Assembly (NCBI RefSeq): GCF_004634385.1
Contig: NZ_CP037895.1
Location: forward strand, 2,889,027-2,953,026
Origin: Thermaerobacter sp. FW80
Lineage (GTDB): Bacteria; Bacillota; Sulfobacillia; Thermaerobacterales; Thermaerobacteraceae
Length of the DNA: 64,000 nt
Direction: 5' to 3'
Shown in pieces: positions 11,581 to 20,080 of the stretch; position 1 is the stretch's first letter, and each line of letters opens with the position of its first letter. The notes under the pieces were generated by a model. It made no database searches. It worked only from the letters and a program-made list of their open reading frames with translations, and was not told the origin of the DNA. The position numbers were made by a program, and so were the translations under genes.

Positions 11581-13692
11581 TCAACCGCCTGATCCGCGGA
11601 GAGCCCACCCGCGGAGGGCTCGAGCCCGGAGGACGCGCAGCCCCAACCTCCGGCGGAGCCCGGCGGCTCGCGGCGGGCGCGCCCCCGCCTCGTTCGTCCC
11701 TACGGAGAACGGGACCCGGAGCTCCGCGGACCCCGCGGGCTTCGGCGCGGCGGCGGTCGCCGGTCGGCTCGGCCCCTCCAAACGCCCTGGGCCTGCCGCC
11801 CGCGCCCGCCGGATCACGCCTAGCATGCCCCGGGCGAGGCCGCGCCACGCCGAGGCAGCCCGCAACCACCCGGCTGGGCTTAGGCCGCCGTCGCCGCCGT
11901 CCCCCCTGCCCCGCCACCCGCCGCAGGGCGAGACGGCCCTGGCCGGCCCCGGGGCGCCGCCGCCCGCGGTGCCGGGCGGCGGCGCCCCGTCGCCTACAGC
12001 CGAGCGCCCGGCCCCCCAGCCGCCGGCCTGGGCCGCGGCCCCCCGCTCCGCCGGCGGACGCCGCGCCCGGTGGCGCCTCGCCGCCTCCCCCGGCGACGGC
12101 CGGCGGCAAGGGCTCGCCTTGCCGCCGGCCGTCGGTTCCGGCCCCGCCGCGAAGCCGGCGCCCCGCCACGCCTCGGCCGCCCGCGCCCCCGGGGCATCCT
12201 GGCCGGCGTCCCAGCGCCAGGGCACCGCCGCCCAGGCCCTGGCGCGCAAGCCCCCGAAGGGGCCGAGGGCCGCGGGGATCTCGACGACCCACGGAAGGCC
12301 GCGCCCCACCCGCAGGCGGCCGCCATGCAGCCTGACGAGATCGCGCGTCAGCTCCAGGGCCAGCGCCCACGGCCCCCCACGGCGCCAGCGGGAGGATCCC
12401 GAAGGTCCCGCCAGGGGATCGCCCAGGGGCGTCGCCCCTCCCCCCGTCCCGCCCGACCGGCGCGCCGGGACCGGCCCTGGACCCGCCCCGACGCCCTGCG
12501 TCGGCTGCGCCGCCCCACCCTCCTCGCCGGGGGCGCGACCCGTGGCCTCCAGCACGCCCAACGTCACCGCGGCCCCGTCGCCGTCCACCGCGACGACCAG
12601 CCGTCCCCCGGGGCGGTGCCGATCCAGCGCGACGGCCACCAGGCTGGTGCAAAGGAGTTCCAGCAGGGCGCGGTCGCCCCGGACCACGGCGGCGGGACCC
12701 GGCGACCCGGTGAAGGCCAGGCGGACCTGGCGGGCCTGGGCGACCACCGCCAGGCGGCGGACCACCCGCTCGGCCACCGCGGCGAGATCGACCCGCTCCC
12801 GTTCCGGACGAACCCGGCCCGCCCGGAGGCGCAACCAGCAGGCCAGCTGAAGGGCGCCGACCCGCAACAGCTCCGCCTCGGCCTCCAGCTGGACCACGGC
12901 GTACCCGCGGTGGTCCACGGCGCCTTGCCTCCAGCGCCTGGCGGTAGGCCACCTGCCGTCCGCCCCGTCGGCGGGCCGGCCGCGGCCCTCCTCCGCATCC
13001 CCCCAGGGAGCGTCGGCGGCGGCATCCTCGCGGTGCGCCGCGGCCGCCTGCGCCGGTCGGCTCCCGTCTCCGGCCGTCCACGCGGACCGGCTCTCGTCCC
13101 CGCCCGTCCACGCGGGCTGGCTCTCGTCCCCGCTCGTCCGTGCGGATCGGCCCCCGCCGCCGGTCGCCTGGCCCGGCCAGCTCCCACCGCCCGCCGCCGG
13201 CGACCCGGGCTCCGCGGCTGCCGCACCCCGCCGCGCCCCAGGGTGGCCGCCGCCTGGGGCGGCTCGGGCCCCCGCCTCGCCGGCGGGCTCGCCGACCGGG
13301 GCGTGCCGCCGCAACACCCCCGCGGCCAGGGTGACGGCCGTCGCCCGCGAGCGGAACTCATCGAGGACCGCCTCCAGCAGCCGGTGGCGGTGTTCCTCGT
13401 CGCGAACCTGCGTCCGCCCCCGATGGTCGCACCACCACGCGCCGGCCAGCGCCGCGAGGAGCCCGGCCAGGGCGGTGCCCCAAGCCGGCGCCCCCGCCCT
13501 CCGCGCCAGCTCCACCGCCGCCGCCGTCCCGGCACCCACCGCGACCACGCCGAGGGCCTGGCGGATGCGCCAGGCATGCGTCGCCGTCCACCCGCGCAGG
13601 CCGGCCACCGGAACCCGGCCCCAGCGGCCCACGGCGGCGGCGATGTCCCGTGGCGGCCGCCCGTCCCTCCGCGGCCCTTGGGCCCGTGGCAT
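11581..13692 (-). CDS. Degenerate sensor-kinase-like membrane protein
   Basis: Start uncertain; ATG 13692 is used, the frame is open to 14004. Two adjacent TM helices (ALGVVAVGAGTAAAVELA, AWGTALAGLLAALAGAWW) are followed by a helix with LDEFRSRATAV that lines up with the H-box SHELRSPLTAI of histidine kinases but carries Asp in place of His. A second DHp-like helix and VDLAAVAERVV lead to a HATPase-like region (GDRALLELLCTSLVAVAL) in which the N-box Asn is missing and the G1 DxGxG is not kept, while HGGRLRVGRGLPWVVEIPA resembles the family C-terminus. About 120 low-complexity residues with three 10-residue repeats sit between the two DHp helices, and about 200 low-complexity residues form the tail. 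Probably a pseudokinase; phosphotransfer is unlikely. No response regulator is adjacent. Confidence 0.5.
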   Translation of the reverse strand: MPRAQGPRRDGRPPRDIAAAVGRWGRVPVAGLRGWTATHAWRIRQALGVVAVGAGTAAAVELARRAGAPAWGTALAGLLAALAGAWWCDHRGRTQVRDEEHRHRLLEAVLDEFRSRATAVTLAAGVLRRHAPVGEPAGEAGARAAPGGGHPGARRGAAAAEPGSPAAGGGSWPGQATGGGGRSARTSGDESQPAWTGGDESRSAWTAGDGSRPAQAAAAHREDAAADAPWGDAEEGRGRPADGADGRWPTARRWRQGAVDHRGYAVVQLEAEAELLRVGALQLACWLRLRAGRVRPERERVDLAAVAERVVRRLAVVAQARQVRLAFTGSPGPAAVVRGDRALLELLCTSLVAVALDRHRPGGRLVVAVDGDGAAVTLGVLEATGRAPGEEGGAAQPTQGVGAGPGPVPARRSGGTGGGATPLGDPLAGPSGSSRWRRGGPWALALELTRDLVRLHGGRLRVGRGLPWVVEIPAALGPFGGLRARAWAAVPWRWDAGQDAPGARAAEAWRGAGFAAGPEPTAGGKASPCRRPSPGEAARRHRARRPPAERGAAAQAGGWGAGRSAVGDGAPPPGTAGGGAPGPARAVSPCGGWRGRGDGGDGGLSPAGWLRAASAWRGLARGMLGVIRRARAAGPGRLEGPSRPATAAAPKPAGSAELRVPFSVGTNEAGARPPRAAGLRRRLGLRVLRARALRGWALRGSGG
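13058..13147 (-). repeat. Three 30-bp tandem repeats inside the kinase-like gene
   Basis: Units 13058-13087, 13088-13117 and 13118-13147 encode repeats of the type SGDESQPAWT, GGDESRSAWT, AGDGSRPAQ in the insertion between the two DHp-like helices. Confidence 0.85.
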
Positions 13693-14278
13693 CCCCCCGC
13701 CACCTCGCGACAGCCCGTCCCCGCCCAGACCCGGGTCGCGTCGCGCCTGCCCGTCGCATCGGGGCTGCCCGTCCCACCCCGCCGTGGATCCCATGCCCGA
13801 TCCCCCCATGACGCCCCCTCCCCCGCCGACCATCTTCGGCACGCCGGTCGCGCCCATCTCGCCATGCGACCCGACCCCGCCCGTTTCGCCACGCGACCCC
13901 GGGATGTTCCGAGTTCGGTGTTCGGTGAGGCTTGTCCATATCCTGGCACGAAATTCCTCGAGATTCCGCGAGATTCCGCGAAGCCCCCTGCCCTCATGCG
14001 ACAAATCTCGACCGCGCCGCCCCCCGGATCACGGCGGCTTGCGAGGCGAACCGCCGCGCGGGCGAAGCCGCTGCGACATTCGCCATAGACCTTCGCCGCC
14101 TGCGATGGCAATCCGTCCCGGGCAGCGAAGCAGGAGTTGGGCGCCGCCGCCCCGAACCGTCGCCCCGAACCGTGGGCGGCCGGTTCGTCCCGGACGCGTG
14201 GCGGCGCCCCAGGGCCGGTCCGGCCCCGGGGGGAGCGACCGCCGCAGGGCGGAACGGCCGACCGCCCCAGGGAGGACG
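13693..14278. other. Region between kinase-like gene and glcT
   Basis: The first part is an open extension of the kinase-like frame with Gly-rich low-complexity coding potential. An AT-richer stretch at about 13900-13990, with a doubled GAGATTCCGC (13964-13984), may hold divergent promoters. A GGTTCGTCC word lies at 14182-14190. Confidence 0.4.
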
Positions 14279-15442
14279 ATGGACCGTCGCAGGGGCAGGG
14301 GGTGGACGGCGATGGCCGGCGAGGAGCCGGGCGGCCGCATGCCCCAGGACCGGACCACGCGCCCCCGAGCGCAGGCCCGGCGCCGCGGTGCCGATCCGCA
14401 GGGCGACGGGCCGTCGCCGGCGGGTCATGGCGCGTACCGGGTGGTCAAGGTGCTGAACAACAACGCCGTGCTGGTGCGGGACGCCGCGGGTCGGACCCTG
14501 GTGCTGGAGGGCCGCGGGCTGGGCTTCCGCGCCCGCAAGGCCGCCTACGTCGCCGCGGACGACCCGGCCATCGAAGCCACGTACGCCGCGGGCGCCCCCG
14601 GGGTCCCCGTGCCGCCGTGGCTGCCCGGCCTCGTCGCGCAGCTGGTGGAACGAGCGGAGGCGGCGCTGGGCGAGCCCGTCGACCCCCACATCGTGCCGGC
14701 CCTGCTGGACCACCTGGCCTTCGCGGTGCAGCGGGTGCGCCGCGGGCTGCCCCTGGAGAACCCGTTCCTGGCCGAGATCGAGGTCCTCTTCCCGGAGGAG
14801 CTGGCGCTGGCGCGGCAGGTCCTGGCGGAGGTGGTGGCCGCGGGCGGTCCGCCGCTGCCGCCCGACGAGGCCGGGTTCGTGGCCCTCCACCTGCGGGCCG
14901 CCCGGGCGCGGGTGCCGGTCAAGGAACCCGCCCGCAGCACGGCCCTGGTCCACGATCTGGTGGAGTGGGTGCGCCGGCGCCTGGGGGTCGCCCTGCGGCC
15001 GGGCGGCCTGGACCACGCCCGCCTGGTCGCCCACCTGCGGTACCTGGTCGACGCGGTGGCCCGGGGCGGCGGCACGCCCAACCCGCTCTTGCCCCGCATC
15101 GCCGAGGAGTTCCCGGAGGCGATGGCCCTCGCCCGGGAGCTGGGGGAGGAGATCGCGCGGCGGCTGGGCAAGCCCGTCCAACCCGACGACCTGGGCTACG
15201 TCGCATTGCACCTCGCGAAGCTCATGCTGGACGGCGGGGCGGCCGGTCCGCCGTCGCCCGAGCCCCTGCCCGCAGGCCGGCCCGACGGCCGGTCCGCACC
15301 CGGATCGGGGACGACGGGCGACCGCGCCGCGGTCCGTTCAGGGGGCGACCCGGCGGTGGCGACCGGACCCCGGGAGGCGGCCGGACGGCGCCGTCCCCCC
15401 AGGGATGCGCCCGCTCCCGGTCCGGTCCCGGGAGCGCCGTAG
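14279..15442 (+). CDS. glcT: PTS-controlled transcription antiterminator (GlcT/LicT type)
   Basis: Start chosen at ATG 14279 (GGGAGGA close upstream); ATG 14312 is an alternative. The CAT RNA-binding domain begins near residue 50 (YRVVKVLNNNAVLVRDAAGRT) and is followed by two PRD domains with their regulatory histidines in the contexts LLDHLAF and FVALHLR (PRD1), VAHLRYL and YVALHLAKL (PRD2). Such proteins bind a RAT RNA hairpin and prevent an overlapping terminator when the cognate PTS sugar is present. A GlcT-like RAT and terminator lie 90-165 bases downstream, directly ahead of the EIIC gene, which makes the target clear. The N-terminal leader and a C-terminal tail of about 65 residues are low-complexity. 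Confidence 0.9.
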   Translation: MDRRRGRGWTAMAGEEPGGRMPQDRTTRPRAQARRRGADPQGDGPSPAGHGAYRVVKVLNNNAVLVRDAAGRTLVLEGRGLGFRARKAAYVAADDPAIEATYAAGAPGVPVPPWLPGLVAQLVERAEAALGEPVDPHIVPALLDHLAFAVQRVRRGLPLENPFLAEIEVLFPEELALARQVLAEVVAAGGPPLPPDEAGFVALHLRAARARVPVKEPARSTALVHDLVEWVRRRLGVALRPGGLDHARLVAHLRYLVDAVARGGGTPNPLLPRIAEEFPEAMALARELGEEIARRLGKPVQPDDLGYVALHLAKLMLDGGAAGPPSPEPLPAGRPDGRSAPGSGTTGDRAAVRSGGDPAVATGPREAAGRRRPPRDAPAPGPVPGAP

Positions 15443-15530
15443 GGGCCCCGGTCCGCCGGCAGGAGGTGGCGCACCGGCGTCGAACCCATGACCTGCCCGT
15501 TCTTCCCGGGAGCCGTTCCACCCAAGCGAA

Positions 15531-15565
15531 CCGGTGTGTGACGGGTTCGACCCGGCATCAACCGG
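15531..15565 (+). promoter_or_regulatory. RAT antiterminator RNA element (GlcT type)
   Basis: The sequence GTGTGACGGGTTCGACCCGG (from 15535) folds as a stem with a TTCGA apical loop and an internal loop continuing into GCATCA. It follows the pattern of the GlcT RAT as recalled from Bacillus ptsG (GTGTTACTGATTCGATCAGG then CATGA). Its 3' arm (AACCGG) overlaps the 5' arm of the terminator at 15561, so the two structures exclude each other. Confidence 0.8.
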
Positions 15566-15606
15566 AGGCGTGCGCAGCCCGAGGGCGGCGCATCCTCCGG
15601 TTTTTT
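15561..15606 (+). terminator. Attenuator terminator ahead of the EIIC gene
   Basis: ACCGGAGG (15561-15568) pairs with CCTCCGGT (15594-15601), extended by GTGCGC with GCGCAT inside, and is followed by TTTTTT. Lying between glcT and EIIC and overlapping the RAT, it is the controlled terminator. Confidence 0.88.
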
Positions 15607-15648
15607 GCTGGGGCCGATGGACAGATTTCACGAGGAGGGGTGTGGACG

Positions 15649-16782
15649 ATGAACCTCATGGGGGGATTGCAGCGGGTCGGCCGGGCGCTGATGACCCCGG
15701 TGGCGGTGTTGCCCGCGGCCGGCCTGCTGCTGCGCCTGGGGCAGCCGGACCTGCTCAACATCCCGGTGATGGCCCAGGCGGGCGACGCGATCTTCTCGAA
15801 CCTCCCGCTGCTCTTCGCCCTGGGCGTCGGCATCGGCCTCGCCGAGCAGGCGGGGGTGGCGGGCCTGGCGGCCCTGGTGGGCTACGTGGTCTTCCAGAAG
15901 ACGTTGACCACCATCAACGAGGACCTCAACATGGGCGTGCTGGCGGGCATCCTCACCGGCGCGCTGGCCGCGGCCATGTACAACCGCTACCACAACATCC
16001 GGCTCCCCGAGTGGCTGGGCTTCTTCGGCGGGCGCCGGTTCGTCCCGCTGGTCACCGCCTTCTGGGCCCTGGTCCTGGGCGTGGTCTTCGGGTTCGTCTG
16101 GGGACCGGTCCAACAGGCCATCGACGCGCTGGGCAACTGGATCGTGGGGGCGGGGGCCGCCGGGGTCTTCGTCTTCGGGGTGCTGAACCGGCTCTTGCTG
16201 CCCTTCGGCCTGCACCACATCATCAACAGCCTGGTGTGGTTCGTCTTCGGCGACTACACCAACCCGCAGACGGGGCAGGTGGTCCACGGCGACCTGCACC
16301 GCTTCTTCGCCGGCGACCCGTCGGCCGGGATCTTCATGGCCGGATGGTATCCGATCATGATGTTCGGCCTGATCGGCGTGGCCCTGGCCATGATCCACGA
16401 GGCCAAGCCCGAGAACCGGGCATCGGCCCGCGCCATCCTGCTCTCGGCGGCCCTGACCTCCTTCGTCACGGGCATCACCGAGCCGCTGGAGTTCGCCTTC
16501 ATGTTCCTGACGCCGGTGCTCTACGTGACCCATGCCGTGCTGGCGGGCATCTCCATGGCCCTGGTCTACGAGCTGGGCATCCGCCACGGGTTCACCTTCT
16601 CGGCCGGTCTCATCGACTTCGTGATCAACTGGGGGATCGCCACCAAGCCGGCCCTGCTGATCCCCATCGGCCTGGTGTTCCTGGTGGTGTACTACGTGCT
16701 GTTCCGCTTCCTGATCCGGCGCCTCGACCTGCCCACGCCGGGTCGCGAGCCCGCCGAGGCGCGGTCGAATCCCGGCGCGTGA
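15649..16782 (+). CDS. PTS EIIC membrane permease (glucose/N-acetylglucosamine superfamily)
   Basis: ATG behind GAGGAGGGG. 377 residues with about ten membrane segments and EIIC-Glc/GlcNAc motifs: LMTPVAVLPAAGLLLRLGQ, the LLPFGLHHIINSLVWF stretch, and GITEPLEFAFMFL near residue 280. The loop GDLHRFFAGDPSAGIFMAGW is more like NagE-type permeases than PtsG, so N-acetylglucosamine is the better guess, although the RAT is GlcT-like. It moves sugar across the membrane while EIIB phosphorylates it. EIIB and EIIA are separate genes further downstream, unlike the usual fused EIICBA. Confidence 0.9.
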   Translation: MNLMGGLQRVGRALMTPVAVLPAAGLLLRLGQPDLLNIPVMAQAGDAIFSNLPLLFALGVGIGLAEQAGVAGLAALVGYVVFQKTLTTINEDLNMGVLAGILTGALAAAMYNRYHNIRLPEWLGFFGGRRFVPLVTAFWALVLGVVFGFVWGPVQQAIDALGNWIVGAGAAGVFVFGVLNRLLLPFGLHHIINSLVWFVFGDYTNPQTGQVVHGDLHRFFAGDPSAGIFMAGWYPIMMFGLIGVALAMIHEAKPENRASARAILLSAALTSFVTGITEPLEFAFMFLTPVLYVTHAVLAGISMALVYELGIRHGFTFSAGLIDFVINWGIATKPALLIPIGLVFLVVYYVLFRFLIRRLDLPTPGREPAEARSNPGA

Positions 16783-16845
16783 GGCCGCAAGGCGTCACCG
16801 GGAGGCCGCAAGGCGAATCACCGTGAGGCCGCAAGGCGTCCCCGG
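16782..16845 (+). repeat. Triple repeat of a small GCAA-loop hairpin
   Basis: GAGGCCGCAAGGCG occurs three times (about 16781, 16801 and 16822) directly after the EIIC stop. Each unit can form a GCC-GCAA-GGC mini-hairpin. It lies in the 420-base gap between EIIC and EIIB. Confidence 0.75.
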
Positions 16846-17205
16846 GCGTCGTCGCGGTGGGGGCGTCGGGCCGCGGCAACGCCCGCGCACCCCATGCCCG
16901 GACGCCGGCCGGGAGGGTCTCGGCCATCCGGCCGCGACGCCGGCTGGACCCTGCCGCCGGACGCCCCCGCGCCTGCGGGATCGCATGGCAGGCTCGGCCC
17001 GGACCGATGACGCCGAGGCGGGGAGGGGGCGGCGCAGCGGCTGCCGCCCGCGGGGACGGGCGGGTGACGGGGCGCGACGGGGCGGGGACGCGGGGGGCGG
17101 CCGGGTTGTGGTAGGGTGGAACCGGTCGCTGGAGGGGTGGAACGGGCCGCCCGGCCCCGAACGGGTCGGTCGACCTCGCCATCACCTGCCAGGGAGGCGC
17201 AGACC
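16846..17205. other. Gap between EIIC and EIIB genes
   Basis: No gene recognised in this GC-rich stretch; unusually long for adjacent PTS subunit genes. A separate promoter for EIIB could lie near 17100, but no good element was seen. Confidence 0.4.
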
Positions 17206-17451
17206 ATGTCCGAGAAGGCGAAAGCGGTGATCGAAGCCCTGGGCGGCGCCGACAACATCCGCGAGCTGGACAGCTGCATCACCCGCCTGCGCCTGGTGCT
17301 GGCCGACCCGAACAAGGTCGACGAACCGGCCTTGCGCCGGCAGGGCGCCATGGGGGTGGTGCGCCTGGGCGGCGGGGCGGTGCAGGTGGTGTTCGGGACC
17401 AGCGCCGAACACCTGGAGGCCGAGATCAAGGAGCTGCTGGGCCGTGGCTGA
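17206..17451 (+). CDS. PTS EIIB subunit (glucose family)
   Basis: 81 residues, ATG behind AGGGAGG. The phospho-accepting Cys is in ELDSCITRLRL (residue about 25), followed by the family pattern RRQGAMGVVRLGGGAVQVVFG. It accepts phosphate from EIIA and passes it to the sugar at EIIC. Overlaps the EIIA start by 8 bases, so these two are coupled. Confidence 0.93.
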   Translation: MSEKAKAVIEALGGADNIRELDSCITRLRLVLADPNKVDEPALRRQGAMGVVRLGGGAVQVVFGTSAEHLEAEIKELLGRG

Positions 17452-18010
17452 GGGCGTGGCCCCCCGGGTCCGGAGGCGTGACGGCGGGGGCGGGCACGGC
17501 GTGGCCGTGCCCGCCCCGCTGACGGGCCGCGTCGTGCCCCTGGACCAGGTCCCCGACCCGGTCTTCGCCGAGCGGATGGTCGGCGACGGCGCCGCCGTGC
17601 TGCCCGAGGACGGCCAGGTGGTGGCGCCGCTGGCGGGAACCGTCACCGCCCTCTTCCCCACGGGGCACGCCGTGGGGCTTCGCACCGACGAGGGCCTGGA
17701 GCTGCTCATCCACGTGGGCATCGACTCCGCCCACGCCGAGGGAGTCTTCGCGGCCCTGGTGCGGGTCGGCGACCGCGTCCGACCCGGTCAGCCCCTGATC
17801 CGGGCGGATCTCGGCCGCCTCGCCGCCGCGGCCCGGTCGGTGCTCTCGCCCGTGGTGGTCACCAATCTGGACGAACGGGCCGGCCGCATCGCGGAGCCCG
17901 CCCGCGGCCCCGTCCGCGCGGGGCGCGACGTGCTCTTCCGCGTGGTGTGGGCGGAGCCGGCCCCCGCCCCGGACGGGCGGGGCAGCACCCTCTCGCGAGG
18001 CCGGGGGTGA
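17444..18010 (+). CDS. PTS EIIA subunit (EIIA-Glc family)
   Basis: 188 residues, GTG start inside the EIIB 3' end. EIIA-Glc landmarks: VPAPLTGRVVPLDQVPDPVFAE, MVGDGAAVLP, APLAGTVTALFPTGHAVGL with the first active-site His, and LLIHVGIDSAHAEG with the phosphorylated His. It takes phosphate from HPr and delivers it to EIIB. Both catalytic histidines are present. Confidence 0.93.
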   Translation: MAEGVAPRVRRRDGGGGHGVAVPAPLTGRVVPLDQVPDPVFAERMVGDGAAVLPEDGQVVAPLAGTVTALFPTGHAVGLRTDEGLELLIHVGIDSAHAEGVFAALVRVGDRVRPGQPLIRADLGRLAAAARSVLSPVVVTNLDERAGRIAEPARGPVRAGRDVLFRVVWAEPAPAPDGRGSTLSRGRG

Positions 18011-18056
18011 ACCCGCCGCTCCGGTCCGGCCGCATCGTCGAAGGAGGACCCTGCCC

Positions 18057-19181
18057 GTGAGCCGCCACGAGGTGCCCCTCCCGACCCCGACGAACCCGGC
18101 CCGGCTCCTGGAGATGCCGCCCGCCCGGCTGCTGGCCCTGCGGGGACGCGCCCTCAGGGACGCCGTCGCGGCCAGCGAGGGCCGCGTGCTGGCGGCCGAG
18201 ACGGTGGCCGTGGCGCCGCCGCTGGTGGACGGCGTGACCAACGGCGAGCTGGCCGCCGCCTTCGGTGCCGACCTGTTGCTGGTGAACGTCTACGACGTGC
18301 TGAGGCCCCGGATCGCGGGCCTGCCCGGCTCGGACGAAGCCGGCACCGCTGCGCCCGCGTGGGCCATGCCGACCGACGAGCCGACGGCGGCCGGGGCCGG
18401 TTCATCCCCCCAAAGGGCGGAAGCCGACGCCCAGCGCGACGAAGGCGGTTCGGCAACCCCGGCGGCAGGGGACGGCCGCTCCGGCGTCGAGCCCAGGGCC
18501 GCATCCGCGGCGGGGCCGGCTCCCTCTTCACCCCTCGGCCCCCTTGCCGCCCTGGCCCGCCTGGCCGGTCGGGTGGTGGGCATCAACCTGGAGCCCAGCG
18601 AGCGGGTCCCGACCGGTCGTCGGGCGACGCCGGACAACGCCCTGCGCGCCGTGGCCCAGGGCGCGCAGTGGATCCTCCTCACGGGCAACCCCCAGACGGG
18701 CGTCACCGTCGAGGGCATCCAGCGGGCCGCCGCCGCCATCCGCCGGGTGCTCCCGCCGGAGCGGTTGCTGCTGGCCGCGGGGCGGATGCACGGCGCCGGC
18801 GCCTGGTTCGGACAGGAGCCCTTCCTGGACGAGGCCGCCATCCAAGGGCTGGTGGCGGCCGGCGTGGACGTGGTCGCCCTGCCTGCACCCGCCACGGTGC
18901 CCGGCGTCACGGTGGAGCAGGCGCGGCGGTGGGTCGGGGCGGCCCACGCCGCCGGCGCCCTGGCGATGGCCACCGTCGGGACCTCCCAGGAGGGCGCCGA
19001 CGAGGCCACCGTGCGACACATCGCCCTGATGAGCAAGGCCTGCGGGTTCGACCTGCACCACCTGGGCGACGCGGGGTACCACGGCGTGGCCCTGCCCGAG
19101 AACATCCTGGCCTACGGCATCGCCATCCGCGGGCGCCGGCACACCTATCGCCGGATGGCGATGTCGACGGCGCGGGCGTAG
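18057..19181 (+). CDS. DUF7916-like TIM-barrel protein linked to PTS genes
   Basis: GTG start behind GGAGGACC, 46 bases after EIIA. 374 residues. Conserved blocks recognised from Firmicute proteins often labelled as PEP phosphonomutase or HAD hydrolase: ETVAVAPPLVDGVTNGELAAAFGADLLLVN, VVGINLEPSE, ILLTGNPQTGVT, LPAPATVPGVT, GTSQEGADE and ALPENILAYGIAIRGRRHTYRRMAMS, here quoted in part. A low-complexity insertion of about 70 residues separates the first and second blocks. Family function is unknown; its place behind EIIBA suggests a role in use of the imported sugar. Confidence 0.6.
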   Translation: MSRHEVPLPTPTNPARLLEMPPARLLALRGRALRDAVAASEGRVLAAETVAVAPPLVDGVTNGELAAAFGADLLLVNVYDVLRPRIAGLPGSDEAGTAAPAWAMPTDEPTAAGAGSSPQRAEADAQRDEGGSATPAAGDGRSGVEPRAASAAGPAPSSPLGPLAALARLAGRVVGINLEPSERVPTGRRATPDNALRAVAQGAQWILLTGNPQTGVTVEGIQRAAAAIRRVLPPERLLLAAGRMHGAGAWFGQEPFLDEAAIQGLVAAGVDVVALPAPATVPGVTVEQARRWVGAAHAAGALAMATVGTSQEGADEATVRHIALMSKACGFDLHHLGDAGYHGVALPENILAYGIAIRGRRHTYRRMAMSTARA

Positions 19182-19253
19182 GGCAGGCGGTCGCGGCACG
19201 CTCGCGGCCGGCAGCCCGCCGCCCTCCCTGGCCTCGTACCGGGGACCGTGCCA

Positions 19254-19997
19254 TCACGGACCGCGTGCCCGGTCTTCCTTCGATGCGCCGCCGCTCCCTG
19301 GCGGCGCATCGCCGTTCCCCGTCGTCATCCCGCCGCGGCCGAGCGGCTCCGGGGCACCCGCCGCACCTTCTTCGAGGAGGAACCCCAGCCGTCGAAGGGC
19401 CTCGGCCACCCGTCCCGGGGCCGACGGATCGTCGGCCTCCAGGGTGTGGAGATGGGGCCCGCCGGAGAGAGTGAGCAGCGGCTCGGCCCGGGTGGCCGCC
19501 ATCCGCCGACAGAACCGGTCCACGTCGTGGCGCGACCGCAGATCCAGCCAGCCGCGCAGCTCGCCGTAGACGGGGTGTTCGACGATCACGTCCCGCACCG
19601 TCACCCCCTGGTCGACGATGGCATAGAGCTCGCGCCGGATCACCTCGAGGTCGGGGCCATGTTCGACGGCCACCTTCCACACGTGGCGGGCGGCCGGTCG
19701 GTTGATGACGTACCCCGACGGGGTCGCCACGATGGGCGCCCCCTGGGCGCGCAGGAGGGCGATGTCGTGGACGATCACGGTGCGGGTGACGCCGAACCGC
19801 GCCGCCAGCCGGTGGCCGGGCACGGGTTCTCCAGCCTCCTCCAGCACCTCGAGGATGGCGTGACGGCGCGCCGTGGCGTCACCCCCTGCCGGCTGCGCTC
19901 CGGCGCCAGGGAGCCGTCCCTCCGGCGCCGGCGCCGGTCGATGGAACGAACCGGCCTCGGATGGGGCACCCGCTCGAGCCCTCCCCTCACGGGGCAT
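19254..19997 (-). CDS. niaR: Niacin-responsive transcriptional repressor
   Basis: Start ATG 19997 behind GGAGGTGAGG. 247 residues. After a low-complexity leader of about 40 residues comes a winged HTH (RRHAILEVLEEAGEPVPGHRLAARFGVTRTVIVHDIALLR) and then the 3H ligand-binding domain with its namesake histidines (VIVEHPVYGEL and GGPHLHTLEA). NiaR represses NAD-precursor genes when niacin is plentiful. It is divergent from an ECF niacin transporter with a perfect palindrome between. The C-terminal 45 residues are low-complexity. Confidence 0.9.
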   Translation of the reverse strand: MPREGRARAGAPSEAGSFHRPAPAPEGRLPGAGAQPAGGDATARRHAILEVLEEAGEPVPGHRLAARFGVTRTVIVHDIALLRAQGAPIVATPSGYVINRPAARHVWKVAVEHGPDLEVIRRELYAIVDQGVTVRDVIVEHPVYGELRGWLDLRSRHDVDRFCRRMAATRAEPLLTLSGGPHLHTLEADDPSAPGRVAEALRRLGFLLEEGAAGAPEPLGRGGMTTGNGDAPPGSGGASKEDRARGP

Positions 19998-20080
19998 GCC
20001 GACCTCACCTCCGGACCCCCTCCCCGGCGCACGGCGCCTCGACCCGGTCGGCGCCGACGGCAGGATCCCGTCCCCATCGT

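Noticed and set aside
15531..15560. Possible tRNA T-arm (GGGTTCGACCC)
   Set aside because: No acceptor, D or anticodon arms nearby; the position between an antiterminator gene and a terminator fits a RAT far better.
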